The notes beneath the pieces are model-generated. The model did not search any database and was not told the DNA's origin. It saw only the letters and a list, made by a program, of their open reading frames with translations. A stretch of DNA of 64,000 nucleotides, from assembly GCA_014055465.1 (NCBI GenBank), contig WIAF01000003.1, positions 62,001-126,000 of the forward strand. Direction: 5' to 3'. A program made the position numbers and the translations under genes. Positions 35,045-43,204 of this stretch are shown piece by piece. This stretch comes from Nitrospira sp. CR1.1. GTDB taxonomy: Bacteria; Nitrospirota; Nitrospiria; Nitrospirales; Nitrospiraceae. Within the stretch, counting starts at the first letter, position 1. Every line of letters begins with the position of its first letter.

Positions 35045-35827
35045 CTAGGGCTGCCCTGCGGCAAACTGCGCGGACCCGCTCATCCCGGCAAGAATGTCAG
35101 CCGGCAATCGATTGAATACTCCGACGATTTTGATGGTCTGACTGGCCGGATCGACATTGGCGCCGATCTCTTTGACCATCGCCGGGTAACCATGCTGGGT
35201 TTCGTCGACCACAAACGTGAACGGAGCCTTTCGTCGCAGCCATGCCAACGCGGACGAGGGCACCACAAGCTCGATTTCCAAACTCGTATCATCCAACACG
35301 CTCACTAGCTTGTCGTTCGGAAACACATTTTCGTATTCATTGATCATCACCCCGACGACACGTCCGGAAAAGGGGGCGGTAATATGGCACCCCTTCACGT
35401 TCACTTCAGCCACCTTGATGGCCGCCGCCGCCTTTCGCTCTTCCGCCTCAGACACCTCAAGGTCCAGCGTGCTGACGGCATTGAGCGTCATGAGAGAACG
35501 ATTGTTCTGTGCGGTTTTTTCCTTGGCTTCGTACTCCGCCTTCACCGCCGCGAGTTCGGCCTTGTATTTCTCGCAGTCAAGCTGGACAAGAACCTTTCCC
35601 TTTTCAAAACGCTGACCTTCCTTAAAGGGCACCTGGCTGATGCGGCCCTGGACCTGCGCGTACAACACCGCCTGGGCCGCCGCCTTCACAATCCCGCGAA
35701 TCGCCCCTTTGTCTACCCTCACGACCTGCAACGGGCGCTCGCCTTTTGCCTCACTCGCGAGGGCCGAACCGCCCCCCCATCCCAACGCGAGCAGAGCCAT
35801 GCCGCTAAGGAACCACGGTGGTCGCAT
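35045..35827 (-). CDS. HlyD-family periplasmic adaptor, short form
   Basis: This 260-residue protein starts at ATG 35827, where MRPPWFLSGMALLALGWGGG forms a signal peptide. The longer frame from 36181 only reads through the upstream TolC gene. The body is a compact membrane-fusion protein: KAAAQAVLYAQVQGRISQV, a hairpin (YKAELAAVKAEYEAKEKTAQ), the second lipoyl half (GCHITAPFSGRVVGVMIN) and a beta-barrel end (VVPSSALAWLRRKAPF, ASQTIKIVGVF). Its start overlaps the end of the TolC gene by 23 bases, so the two are translationally coupled. It probably links the channel to the two membrane-bound adaptors. Confidence 0.85.
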   Translation of the reverse strand: MRPPWFLSGMALLALGWGGGSALASEAKGERPLQVVRVDKGAIRGIVKAAAQAVLYAQVQGRISQVPFKEGQRFEKGKVLVQLDCEKYKAELAAVKAEYEAKEKTAQNNRSLMTLNAVSTLDLEVSEAEERKAAAAIKVAEVNVKGCHITAPFSGRVVGVMINEYENVFPNDKLVSVLDDTSLEIELVVPSSALAWLRRKAPFTFVVDETQHGYPAMVKEIGANVDPASQTIKIVGVFNRLPADILAGMSGSAQFAAGQP

Positions 35828-37331
35828 CGTTTTGCCTTTCCCGGGACGCTTCTGGAAAACCGGCTGGCATCGGCTCCCAGAGCTGCCGCAATGAGTCCGC
35901 CAAACCGGACAGCGTCTGCTCCGGACCGGACGGTGGCACCGCCTCTTCCCCGACGGCGGACCGAAGGGTGGCATATGCCGTCTCGACTCCCGCTTGCGCC
36001 ACGTCCAGCCTGACTTCCGCGAGAATCTGATTGACCTTTTCACGCAACAACACCAAATCATTCGTGCTGTTCGTGATCCACAAACTATGGGTGTGCTCGA
36101 CGATGGCCCGCTGTGTTTCCTGATAGGTTCGAGCATTCCCCAATTCGTCTTTCGCCAATATGAATTGAGCAGCCCCCACATGCACTTCGGTCAAAACGGT
36201 CATCGTCAGCGCCAGGCTCTGGGCGTCAAGCACCGCCCGCTGCGCCTCGATCGCCTTGTACTTCGCCGGCACGCGAAAGACTCCCATGAGGTTCCAACTG
36301 ACCTGGGCGGCATAATTCAACCAGTTTTGATAGAGGAAAAATGAATTCGAGTTATAGTACCCGCCGAACTGCAATTTCATGCTGGGGAACAACTCCAGCA
36401 ACGTGGCCTTGGCTTCTTTGGCGTTGATCCGTTTTTGATAATCAATCGCCCGCAGCTCCGGTCGGAACGTCAGCGCTTGTTGCTCCAGGCTCTCTGCATC
36501 CAGGTTGTCGAGCAGCGGGCTGGCATGACGGGATGGCTGCCGGACCTCGAATTGGACCCCCGGAGGAAGCCCCATCAACGACGCGAGCTGGATCTTGGCC
36601 GTGCTGAGTTCGCGGATGAGTTTTTGCACCTCCCGCTGAATATTCAGCATGTCCCTCCGGTAGTTCAACGGAGTGAGGGGCGCCTGAAGTTTACGATCCA
36701 CAATGGCTTGGCTTTGGCTCAACGCCTTCTCGACCATGCTGTCGAGCTGCCGGACCTGCGGCAACAGCCGCTCGGCGCTGACGGCCCGCCAGAACGCATT
36801 CCGCACATCCTGCAACAGCCGAACGGCAATCCGGCGCCGTTCCTCCTCCGCGATCAGCATATTGTCGCCGGCCTGTTTGGCGCGGATGTAGGACAGTCCG
36901 AAATCCAGCACATCCCAACTGAGAGACAGATTTCCGCTAAACACGTTCTTGTCCATCGAGGTAAAGGGTTCGAGGATCGGCCGGCCGTCCAGCAACGATT
37001 GCGCGCCTCCGCCGGCAAAGTTATTCCGACCGTCAAAGCCCGCATTGACCGCCACCTGCGGCAGCAGCTGGTAATGCGCAACATTAAGTTGCTGGTGCGC
37101 CAACGCAGCCTGCATGGCTTTGACCTTGGCGTCGAGGTTGTAGCGAAGGGCCCTGGCCGTCGCCTCATAGAAATCGATCGGCTTCTCGATCGGCTCTTGC
37201 TCCTGCAGGATCGCGCGGAGATCCTGGCTGACGCGCCCTTGAATTTCTTCCTTCGTCACAGGGCTTGGCGTGACCATGCAACCGGTCACCAGCAAGGCCG
37301 CCACAACGCACCCAACTTGATACACCATCAT
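35805..37331 (-). CDS. TolC-family outer-membrane lipoprotein channel
   Basis: The start at 37331 gives 508 residues beginning MMVYQVGCVVAALLVTGC, a lipoprotein signal with lipobox VTGC; an in-frame start at 37418 adds 29 residues with no better ribosome site. The body has two outer-membrane-efflux repeats: YEATARALRYNLDAKVKAMQ and, in the second half, QQALTFRPELRAIDYQKRIN. The helical parts (FGLSYIRAKQAGDNMLIAEE) are those of TolC channels. It is the first gene of the export cluster and should supply the outer-membrane exit for the HlyD proteins downstream. Confidence 0.85.
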   Translation of the reverse strand: MMVYQVGCVVAALLVTGCMVTPSPVTKEEIQGRVSQDLRAILQEQEPIEKPIDFYEATARALRYNLDAKVKAMQAALAHQQLNVAHYQLLPQVAVNAGFDGRNNFAGGGAQSLLDGRPILEPFTSMDKNVFSGNLSLSWDVLDFGLSYIRAKQAGDNMLIAEEERRRIAVRLLQDVRNAFWRAVSAERLLPQVRQLDSMVEKALSQSQAIVDRKLQAPLTPLNYRRDMLNIQREVQKLIRELSTAKIQLASLMGLPPGVQFEVRQPSRHASPLLDNLDAESLEQQALTFRPELRAIDYQKRINAKEAKATLLELFPSMKLQFGGYYNSNSFFLYQNWLNYAAQVSWNLMGVFRVPAKYKAIEAQRAVLDAQSLALTMTVLTEVHVGAAQFILAKDELGNARTYQETQRAIVEHTHSLWITNSTNDLVLLREKVNQILAEVRLDVAQAGVETAYATLRSAVGEEAVPPSGPEQTLSGLADSLRQLWEPMPAGFPEASRERQNDATTVVP

Positions 37332-37693
37332 CCCGCTGCTTCCCAGAAGATCGGACACACTCCACGCCTGGGCCTCCGGCTGACGGCCCATTCCTACATG
37401 CTGTACCATCGGTCTCAATGGAGAGAAACTTAAGCGAATGAACAGCGATGACCAGGCACGGCAGGGGCGAAATCAATGAGGATCAGAACGACTTGCGGTG
37501 TGACCGTCTCAGGGGAAATGAAGGCGGCTGCAAGGCTCATGACAGCGCATTGCCGGGTTTCCACTTAAGACTGTACCCTATTCCGGGGTTCCGGCTGGTG
37601 CCTCAGGCGTCGAACAGCATTGACCTCCTTTCCGCGCACCCAGTATTCTGCAACGAGAGGCGACCATCGACACTCCACACCGGTGAGGACTGC
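37332..37693. promoter_or_regulatory. divergent intergenic region between the export cluster and the 37.7 kb gene
   Basis: This gap of about 360 bases lies between divergently read genes and so must hold both promoters. I see no clear -10/-35 hexamers, operator dyad or conserved element. If translation of the TolC gene begins at 37418 the gap shrinks to 275 bases. Confidence 0.3.
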
Positions 37694-38116
37694 ATGCGAT
37701 TTGATGCCGCGCTGGCCGCGCAAGAGACGTTGCGGGAAGCCGAGGCTGAACTCGGCGCCGACTGGGACGAGGCCATTGAATTGGAAGAGACGTTTTCCTC
37801 CAATGCCGGCGCCACGGCGAGGGACGCCTATGAGCAACTGCTTGCGCTGGCCACCCGCCATCCCGGCGCGCACCAGTTCCAGGCGTTCTGCATTTACATC
37901 ACCTGGCAACAGGTGACCGAGGAAACGATCGCCCGTCATTTTCAAACGGGCATGACCCTCGCAGAGGCGTACCTGGCCTCGCCGGATGGCAAAGATCCCC
38001 GGCACCTGAGCCATGTCACGGAACTGCTCGGATCGTTTCGTGCCGGTTTAGGCTTGGACGAAGAAGACGACATCGTCGTGGAATTCCGGAAAGACACGCC
38101 CAAGGGTGGAGACTGA
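37694..38116 (+). CDS. small acidic hypothetical protein
   Basis: The start at 37694, after a GGTGAGGA site, gives 140 residues. The protein is soluble, strongly acidic and mostly helical (LREAEAELGADWDEAIELEE; AYEQLLALATRHPGAHQFQA). It ends with a charged tail (LDEEDDIVVEFRKDTPKGGD). No known domain is recognised. It sits just upstream of two TPR protein genes on the same strand and may belong with them. Confidence 0.55.
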   Translation: MRFDAALAAQETLREAEAELGADWDEAIELEETFSSNAGATARDAYEQLLALATRHPGAHQFQAFCIYITWQQVTEETIARHFQTGMTLAEAYLASPDGKDPRHLSHVTELLGSFRAGLGLDEEDDIVVEFRKDTPKGGD

Positions 38117-38255
38117 CGTGAGGCGTGAGACGTCAACCGTGAAACGCACAACGTTCACCGTCCCGGATCGAACGTAAACGGGCATGATCACCCCTGTCCA
38201 TATGTCTTTCTACGTCAGACGTTTCACCTTTCACGTCTAACGTTTCACGCACTCC
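38117..38255. repeat. GTGAAACG/CGTTTCAC inverted-repeat spacer
   Basis: The left side carries GTGAGACGT and CCGTGAAACG. The right side carries CGTTTCAC twice and TTTCACGTCTAACG, which are close reverse complements. The spacer can therefore fold into imperfect hairpins between two plus-strand genes. Confidence 0.5.
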
Positions 38256-39023
38256 ATGGCTGAAAACGATAAACATCGCGCACGCATCTTTCTTCATCGA
38301 GGCGATCTTGTCCAGGCGCGGGCCGCCTGGGAAGCCGCGGTCAAGGATGACCGCCTTGCGGGAACGCCACGTGAACTCTCGAACAGTCTCGGCAATCTGG
38401 GCAACACCCTGGCCCTGGCCGGCGCCTTCGAGGAAGCCGACCGGTGCTACAAGGAAGTGCTCGCCATCCAACGCAACGAGCGCGACCCGCATGCCATTGC
38501 CCATACACTCGTGAATCTAGGCAATTTGCACATCGGGGCCGACAAGCCGCAGAAAGCCCGTCCCTACTACCTCGAAGCGCTGGATCTCCTGAAACCGCTC
38601 AATGACCATCGCGCGCTGGGCATTCTCTACCACAACCTTGCGTTGGAAGAAGCCCGGCAGCAACAGTGGGATGAATCGGTGCGGCTGTTCACCCAGGCAC
38701 TGGACTCCCATCGCGTGGTGGGCAATGAAGAGGGTCTGGCCGGAACCTATAGCCAGATGGGAAAAATGTTTCTGGAGAGCGGGCGGTCTGTTGAGGCGGA
38801 ACGGTGTTTCAACAATGCCACCGAACACTTTATCAAGCTCGGTAATCCGTCCGGAGAGGCTGCGGTGCTCCGGGAACTCGCCGACCTGTATGAAGGCCGG
38901 CAGGACACCATTGCCGCGATCCGTTGCGTGGAACGGCTCCATCACCTGGCGCTCGGTACCGGGCGTGCTCCCTCGGCTGCAGACCGGGATCGCCTCGCAC
39001 GGCTTCGCGCCGCCCATAGCTGA
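38256..39023 (+). CDS. tetratricopeptide-repeat protein
   Basis: This 255-residue soluble protein consists of TPR units from about residue 35 onward. Examples are LGNLGNTLALAGAFEEADRC, TLVNLGNLHIGADKPQKARP, GILYHNLALEEARQQQWDES and LAGTYSQMGKMFLESGRSVE. Each shows the W/L-G-Y-A-F-A-P spacing of the TPR helix pair. TPR arrays bind peptide ends of partner proteins; no enzymatic domain is present. A second, shorter TPR gene follows 66 bases later, so the two may form one unit. Confidence 0.82.
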   Translation: MAENDKHRARIFLHRGDLVQARAAWEAAVKDDRLAGTPRELSNSLGNLGNTLALAGAFEEADRCYKEVLAIQRNERDPHAIAHTLVNLGNLHIGADKPQKARPYYLEALDLLKPLNDHRALGILYHNLALEEARQQQWDESVRLFTQALDSHRVVGNEEGLAGTYSQMGKMFLESGRSVEAERCFNNATEHFIKLGNPSGEAAVLRELADLYEGRQDTIAAIRCVERLHHLALGTGRAPSAADRDRLARLRAAHS

Positions 39024-39089
39024 TCGAACAGGGGTAGTGGTAAGATTCTCTCCTTATCGCTCGATCAACAACGCTTGACAAGGAGTTCC

Positions 39090-39407
39090 ATGGATATCAG
39101 CGCATTTCGTCAGATGGTGGAGAAAAACCCCAAAGGATTTCTGGGCCGATACGGGCTGGGCAATAAGATCCTGCAGGAAGGCGGCAGCATCGAGGAGGCG
39201 GCCGAGCACCTCACCGTCGCGACGCAGTTGGATCCCACCCATGTCGCGTCTCACCTTGCCCTTGGACGTGCCCTCGTATCACTGGGAAAGAAGGACGAAG
39301 CCAAGCCGGTCTTGAAAGCCGGTATCGACGCGGCGGTTTCTGGCCGATCCAACGGCGGAGTGGACTTAGTGCCGGAACTCCAACAATTGCTACGAACGCT
39401 CGGCTGA
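39090..39407 (+). CDS. small TPR-like protein
   Basis: This 105-residue protein starts at 39090 after a clear AAGGAG site. The helices KNPKGFLGRYGLGNKILQEG, IEEAAEHLTVATQLDPTHVA and SHLALGRALVSLGKKDEAKP form about two TPR units. Stand-alone mini-TPR proteins of this kind are scaffold or adaptor proteins of unknown target. The next small gene begins 17 bases later, so they are probably co-transcribed. Confidence 0.75.
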   Translation: MDISAFRQMVEKNPKGFLGRYGLGNKILQEGGSIEEAAEHLTVATQLDPTHVASHLALGRALVSLGKKDEAKPVLKAGIDAAVSGRSNGGVDLVPELQQLLRTLG

Positions 39408-39424
39408 CGCCGGCTGGAGGACCT

Positions 39425-39625
39425 ATGACGCTCGACACAGCCAGACAGAGGATTGAATCCGCCATCAGCCAATATGGTCAGCATGCGGCCATGGCCATTG
39501 AACTGGTCATCAACGAAGTCCGCTCCGACATGGGCCGCGAGGCCGTGAACGAACTGATCGATGAATTCGACTTGGAACTCATGTACAACATCGCCCCGAT
39601 GGAATCCGACTACTCGAACAGCTGA
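39425..39625 (+). CDS. small hypothetical protein
   Basis: This is a 66-residue helical protein (MTLDTARQRIESAISQYGQH; REAVNELIDEFDLELMYNIA) with no known domain. A GGAGG site lies directly upstream (GGCTGGAGGACCT), which supports real translation. The short gap to the mini-TPR gene suggests a shared operon. Confidence 0.6.
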   Translation: MTLDTARQRIESAISQYGQHAAMAIELVINEVRSDMGREAVNELIDEFDLELMYNIAPMESDYSNS

Positions 39626-39666
39626 AGCAAGATGGAGTTGACCTGCACAGCCCTTGTAGGGTGCAC

Positions 39667-39777
39667 AAAAAAGCCATCCAACGAGGCCGCAGACGAGGAA
39701 GACCCGGAGACGTACGTTCAGAGGTACGTTGAGGAGGATTCCGAGTCGAGAACGACGTTGGGAGTCTTTTTCAGCTG
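39667..39777. repeat. palindromic intergenic element
   Basis: This element of about 110 bases has a central perfect dyad CGTAC-8-GTACG (39711-39728). Its flanks start AAAAAAGCC...CCAACG on the left and end as the imperfect reverse complement on the right (CGTTGGGAGTCTTTTT). Such long imperfect palindromes behave like REP/MITE units. I see only this copy in the window. Confidence 0.5.
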
Positions 39778-39783
39778 CCTGCT

Positions 39784-40863
39784 ATGCCGCTGATCTGGTG
39801 CTCCATCTCCGGTCATGGCTACGGCCATGCGGCGCAAGTCGTGCCGGTGCTCAATGCGCTTGGACGGCTGGTACCGAACCTCAAGGCGCTCCTCCGAACG
39901 ACGGTTCCCGCTGGCTTTTTCCAGCCTCGCCTTTCCATTCCCTGGGAGTTGAGCTCCGCCCGACAAGATATCGGCTGTATCCAACAGGGGCCGCTGACCA
40001 TCGATGTCGCAGGCACCTGGGCCGCTCACCGATCCTTGCATACCGAGTGGGACAAGACGATCGACGCGGAAGCAGCCCTCATCCGACAGACCAACCCCAC
40101 CCTTGTGCTTTCTGATATCTCGCACCTGGGCATCGCCGCCGGCGCCGCCGCCGGAATTCCGACCATCGGGCTCTGCTCCCTCTCCTGGGACCTGGTCCTG
40201 GAACCGTTCGTCGATCCTGCTGAACCGGACCATGCCGCCATCATGCGGCAGATCCGCGAGGCCTATGCAAAAGCCGATTGTTTCCTGCGCGTGGCTCCCG
40301 GCCTCGCAGTCACCGCCTTTCGAAACCAGCGCGACGTGGGTCCTATCGCGGACCCAACCGAGCGGCAGACCGCCACACTCCATCAGGCCGTCGGGGCGGA
40401 GGCATCCGAGAAGGTCATGCTGGTGGGGTTCGGTGGGATTCCTCTGCAAACCCCTCCGTTCGACCAGATGGAGGCGATGCACGGCTTCCGGTTTCTATTT
40501 GACGGCCCTGTCCCCGAAGGGCTTCGCCGGGTCTCGTCACTCTCGGCGGTCGGCCTTCCCTTCAAGCAAATCCTGGCGTCGGTGGATCTGGTTCTGACCA
40601 AGCCCGGGTACGGCACCACCGTGGAATCCGTCGCGCTCGGCATTCCCGTCGTCTATGTGCGCCGCTACAATTTCGCGGACGAACAATCCCTCGTGGACTA
40701 CCTGCACCGGCATGGCCGGGGCGCTGAACTCTCTCTCGAGGCCTTCCATCAGGGCCAATGGGAGCCGGCGATCCGGTGTGCCCTGGCCCAATCCCCTGCC
40801 ACGCCCCCGCCGCCGCTCTCCGGCGCTCACGATGCCGCGGACATCCTGCGTACGTACTTCTAA
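39784..40863 (+). CDS. GT-B fold glycosyltransferase-like protein
   Basis: This 359-residue protein begins MPLIWCSISGHGYGHAAQVV, the Gly/His-rich loop of MurG/GT28-like N-domains, also seen in the N-domain of L-arabinokinases. The C-domain has VLTKPGYGTTVESVALGIPV near residue 272, the nucleotide-sugar binding motif of this group (K-P-G-x-x-T-x-x-E). A YNFADEQSLVDYLHRHGRG stretch completes the site. Donor and acceptor cannot be set. It stands alone, with a palindromic element in front. Confidence 0.75.
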   Translation: MPLIWCSISGHGYGHAAQVVPVLNALGRLVPNLKALLRTTVPAGFFQPRLSIPWELSSARQDIGCIQQGPLTIDVAGTWAAHRSLHTEWDKTIDAEAALIRQTNPTLVLSDISHLGIAAGAAAGIPTIGLCSLSWDLVLEPFVDPAEPDHAAIMRQIREAYAKADCFLRVAPGLAVTAFRNQRDVGPIADPTERQTATLHQAVGAEASEKVMLVGFGGIPLQTPPFDQMEAMHGFRFLFDGPVPEGLRRVSSLSAVGLPFKQILASVDLVLTKPGYGTTVESVALGIPVVYVRRYNFADEQSLVDYLHRHGRGAELSLEAFHQGQWEPAIRCALAQSPATPPPPLSGAHDAADILRTYF

Positions 40864-40911
40864 ACAGAGCGCGGCGCTCCTGCTACGCGCGGCGCGCAAA
40901 CTTACATCCGA

Positions 40912-40941
40912 TTAGTCGTTTTTCTCAGACAGTGTTATAGT
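40912..40941 (+). promoter_or_regulatory. likely promoter of the ECF sigma operon
   Basis: TATAGT at 40936-40941 matches five of six -10 bases, with a weak TTAGTC 18 bases upstream. If this is used, the GTG at 40940 lies inside the promoter, so translation must begin at the ATG at 40991. Confidence 0.4.
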
Positions 40942-40990
40942 GGGCCCAATTCTGATCCAGAGGAATACCGCCCGCGCCCAGGCCGACTGC

Positions 40991-41596
40991 ATGGAATCCG
41001 CCTCCCGACAAGCCGCATCCGCAATCGACCCCAAACTGCTGGCCCGCGTGGCGAAGGGTGACCAGCAGGCATTCGGCCAGCTCTACGATCAATCTTCCAC
41101 CCTGCTGTTCACCCTGGCCTATCGTATCCTCACCGATCGCGATGAGGCGGCGGAACTGCTCCAGGATGTCTATCTTGAAGTCTGGCGGAAAATCGCCAAA
41201 TACGATGTGGGACGAGGGAGCCCCATCGCCTGGCTGGTGACATTGACCCGCAGCCGCGCGATCGACCGGTTACGCTCACGCACCTCGCGAGGTCAACACA
41301 TCGTCGCCGACTCGTTCGAGCACCCGCTGGTCTCGGTCACGCCCGACGTCAGTCCAAATCCGTATGAAGCCAGGGAAGATACTGAAATGCGGCAATTGAT
41401 GGCGAAAGCTATCCTTGATCTGCCGCTCCCACAACAACAGGCGATCGAAATGGCTTTTTACCAGGGACTGACCCATACGGAGATCGCCGCGAAATTGAAT
41501 CAACCGTTGGGAACCGTGAAGACCAGAATCAAACTGGCCATGTCGAAACTCCGCGCCTCGTTGCACGAGACGCTCCCGCAAGGTCACCAGCTATGA
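40991..41596 (+). CDS. ECF sigma factor (SigK/RskA-linked type)
   Basis: This 201-residue sigma-70-family factor carries region 2 (AFGQLYDQSSTLLFTLAYRI; ELLQDVYLEVWRKIAKYD; WLVTLTRSRAIDRLRSR). Region 4 follows (LDLPLPQQQAIEMAFYQGLT; AAKLNQPLGTVKTRIKLAMS). Regions 1 and 3 are absent, as expected for ECF factors. The stop overlaps the start of the anti-sigma gene by 4 bases, so the two proteins are made together. By analogy with SigK-RskA it would be held inactive at the membrane until a signal releases it. Its target genes are unknown. Confidence 0.9.
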   Translation: MESASRQAASAIDPKLLARVAKGDQQAFGQLYDQSSTLLFTLAYRILTDRDEAAELLQDVYLEVWRKIAKYDVGRGSPIAWLVTLTRSRAIDRLRSRTSRGQHIVADSFEHPLVSVTPDVSPNPYEAREDTEMRQLMAKAILDLPLPQQQAIEMAFYQGLTHTEIAAKLNQPLGTVKTRIKLAMSKLRASLHETLPQGHQL

Positions 41597-42609
41597 CACA
41601 CGAGGAACTGGAAGAAGCAGTTCCCTTGTATGCGATCGGCGCCCTCGAACGCTCCGAGCGGCAGGCTATCGAAGCGCATCTTCTGTCCGGCTGCGCCGCC
41701 TGTCATGCCGCCTTGAAGGATTATCAAACCGTGGCCTCGCTGCTTCCCTTCGGCCTCACCCCGTCCACGCCTCCCAATACGTTGAAAGCGGCAATCCTGA
41801 TGGCGCCGGCCTGGACCACAAGCCAGGTAGAAACCAAACAACCGGGCCCACGATCCAGTCTGGAACCGGGCGAATGGATGAACCATCTGTTCCCTCCCAT
41901 CACGCCCGCCCGTTCGTTGCCCTTCCGTCTCGCCATGGGATTCGCTGCCGCCGTGCTGATCTTTGGAGGCGGATATCTCGCCTGGATGAACTATGCGCAG
42001 ACGGCTCAACGCTCAGGCGAAATTCAACAACTGCAAGCCGCGGTACAACAGGAGGCCTCCCGCGTGGCCGGCCTGCAATCGGAGTTGCGCCAACGCGAAC
42101 AGACTGTGAATTCACTGAAATCTGATTTGGACCAACGCACGACCGAGGTGGCCGAGCTGCGCGATCAAGTGCTTCAACGGGAGGCCGAGCTGGATGATGC
42201 GCATCAACAACTCACTCTGCATGACAGTTCATTGCTGCGGCTTGCCCAGCAAAGCGAAACATTTGTCGCGCTGTTTAAAAATCCAACATCGAAAGTCGTC
42301 TTACTATCCGGCTCCGACATGGCGAAATCAGCCGGCGCATTTCTCCTGATCGATCCTGCGAGCAAGAAGGCATGGCTCTACGCCTTCAACTTACCGGCCC
42401 TACCGACCGGCAAGGTGTATCAACTCTGGGCCATCGATGACAAACCGGTCAGCGCCGGCGTGTTTGGATTGGATGCAGGGCAGAAGGCTCGCATGTTGAT
42501 TAAGAATATGGGTGAGTTTCCACGGATGAAGAAATTCGCCGTGACCGTGGAACCGGACGGTGGACGCCCCGAACCGACCGGGGCCATCTATTTGATCGGC
42601 CAGACCTAG
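41593..42609 (+). CDS. anti-sigma factor, RskA C-terminal family with zinc-finger N-terminus
   Basis: This is a 338-residue membrane protein. The cytosolic N-terminus has the zinc-binding anti-sigma pattern H-x-x-x-C-x-x-C (EAHLLSGCAACHAALKDY) near residues 25-40. One helix follows (FAAAVLIFGGGYLAW, ~118-135), then a long coiled coil (VQQEASRVAGLQSELRQREQ). The C-terminus is an RskA domain (GSDMAKSAGAFLLIDPASKK; YQLWAIDDKPVSAGVFGLD). It should bind the ECF factor encoded upstream and release it on an envelope signal. The insertion of a coiled coil between membrane helix and RskA domain is longer than in short family members. Confidence 0.87.
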   Translation: MTHEELEEAVPLYAIGALERSERQAIEAHLLSGCAACHAALKDYQTVASLLPFGLTPSTPPNTLKAAILMAPAWTTSQVETKQPGPRSSLEPGEWMNHLFPPITPARSLPFRLAMGFAAAVLIFGGGYLAWMNYAQTAQRSGEIQQLQAAVQQEASRVAGLQSELRQREQTVNSLKSDLDQRTTEVAELRDQVLQREAELDDAHQQLTLHDSSLLRLAQQSETFVALFKNPTSKVVLLSGSDMAKSAGAFLLIDPASKKAWLYAFNLPALPTGKVYQLWAIDDKPVSAGVFGLDAGQKARMLIKNMGEFPRMKKFAVTVEPDGGRPEPTGAIYLIGQT

Positions 42610-42653
42610 CCATCAGTTCCCCCGACGAATGCCCCCTGCGGTGCTCACCCCAA

Positions 42654-42701
42654 ACATGCTAGCATGTCCGTCGTCACAGGACGATGTGTGTCTTCGGACA
42701 C
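42654..42701. promoter_or_regulatory. three stacked dyads upstream of tadA
   Basis: The dyads are a perfect 14-base palindrome ACATGCTAGCATGT (42654-42667), a TCGTC-ACAG-GACGA stem, and GTGTC-TTCG-GACAC with a UUCG tetraloop (42688-42701) that ends 20 bases before the tadA ATG. They could be an operator and leader hairpins, or a terminator of the sigma operon without a T-run. Confidence 0.4.
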
Positions 42702-42721
42702 TGATCACAACACCCTGCCCC

Positions 42722-43204
42722 ATGCACCACGACCTCGATAGACAGTTCATGCAGCAGGCCCTGACCCTCGCCCGAGAGGCGCCGCTGATCGGCGAAGTAC
42801 CGATCGCTGCCCTGCTCGTCCGTGACGGCATGGTCATCGCCAGAGCCCACAATCTGCGGGAAACCGATCAGGACCCCACCGCGCATGCGGAACTGCTTGC
42901 GATCCGGGAAGCAGCCAAACAGATGAACAGCTGGCGCCTCACCGAGAGTACGCTCTACGTCACTCTGGAACCCTGCACGATGTGCATCGGCGCCATTATC
43001 CTGGCCCGTATCCCGCGCCTCGTCTTTGGAGCGCTCGATCCGAAAGCCGGCGCCTGTGGTTCCATCATGGATATTCCGCCGGAGCCAGGACTGAACCATC
43101 GCGTAGACGTCGTCGGAGGTGTGTGCGCGGAAGAGAGCCAGGCCCTGCTGCAGGATTTCTTTCGAGAGTTGAGAAAGGGAGCGGCCCAGAGGAAGTCGAG
43201 TTAG
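42722..43204 (+). CDS. tadA: tRNA-specific adenosine deaminase TadA
   Basis: This 160-residue enzyme starts at ATG 42722. The cytidine/deoxycytidylate deaminase fold is complete: zinc ligand and proton shuttle in PTAHAELLAIREAA, and the two cysteines in LEPCTMCIGAII. The substrate-loop segment near RLVFGALDPKAGACGS is also that of TadA. It converts adenosine 34 of tRNA-Arg(ACG) to inosine, so one tRNA can read three Arg codons, and it is normally essential. The longer frame from 42629 crosses the dyad region and is not used. Its stop overlaps the stop of the convergent phosphopantetheinyl transferase gene. Confidence 0.92.
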   Translation: MHHDLDRQFMQQALTLAREAPLIGEVPIAALLVRDGMVIARAHNLRETDQDPTAHAELLAIREAAKQMNSWRLTESTLYVTLEPCTMCIGAIILARIPRLVFGALDPKAGACGSIMDIPPEPGLNHRVDVVGGVCAEESQALLQDFFRELRKGAAQRKSS

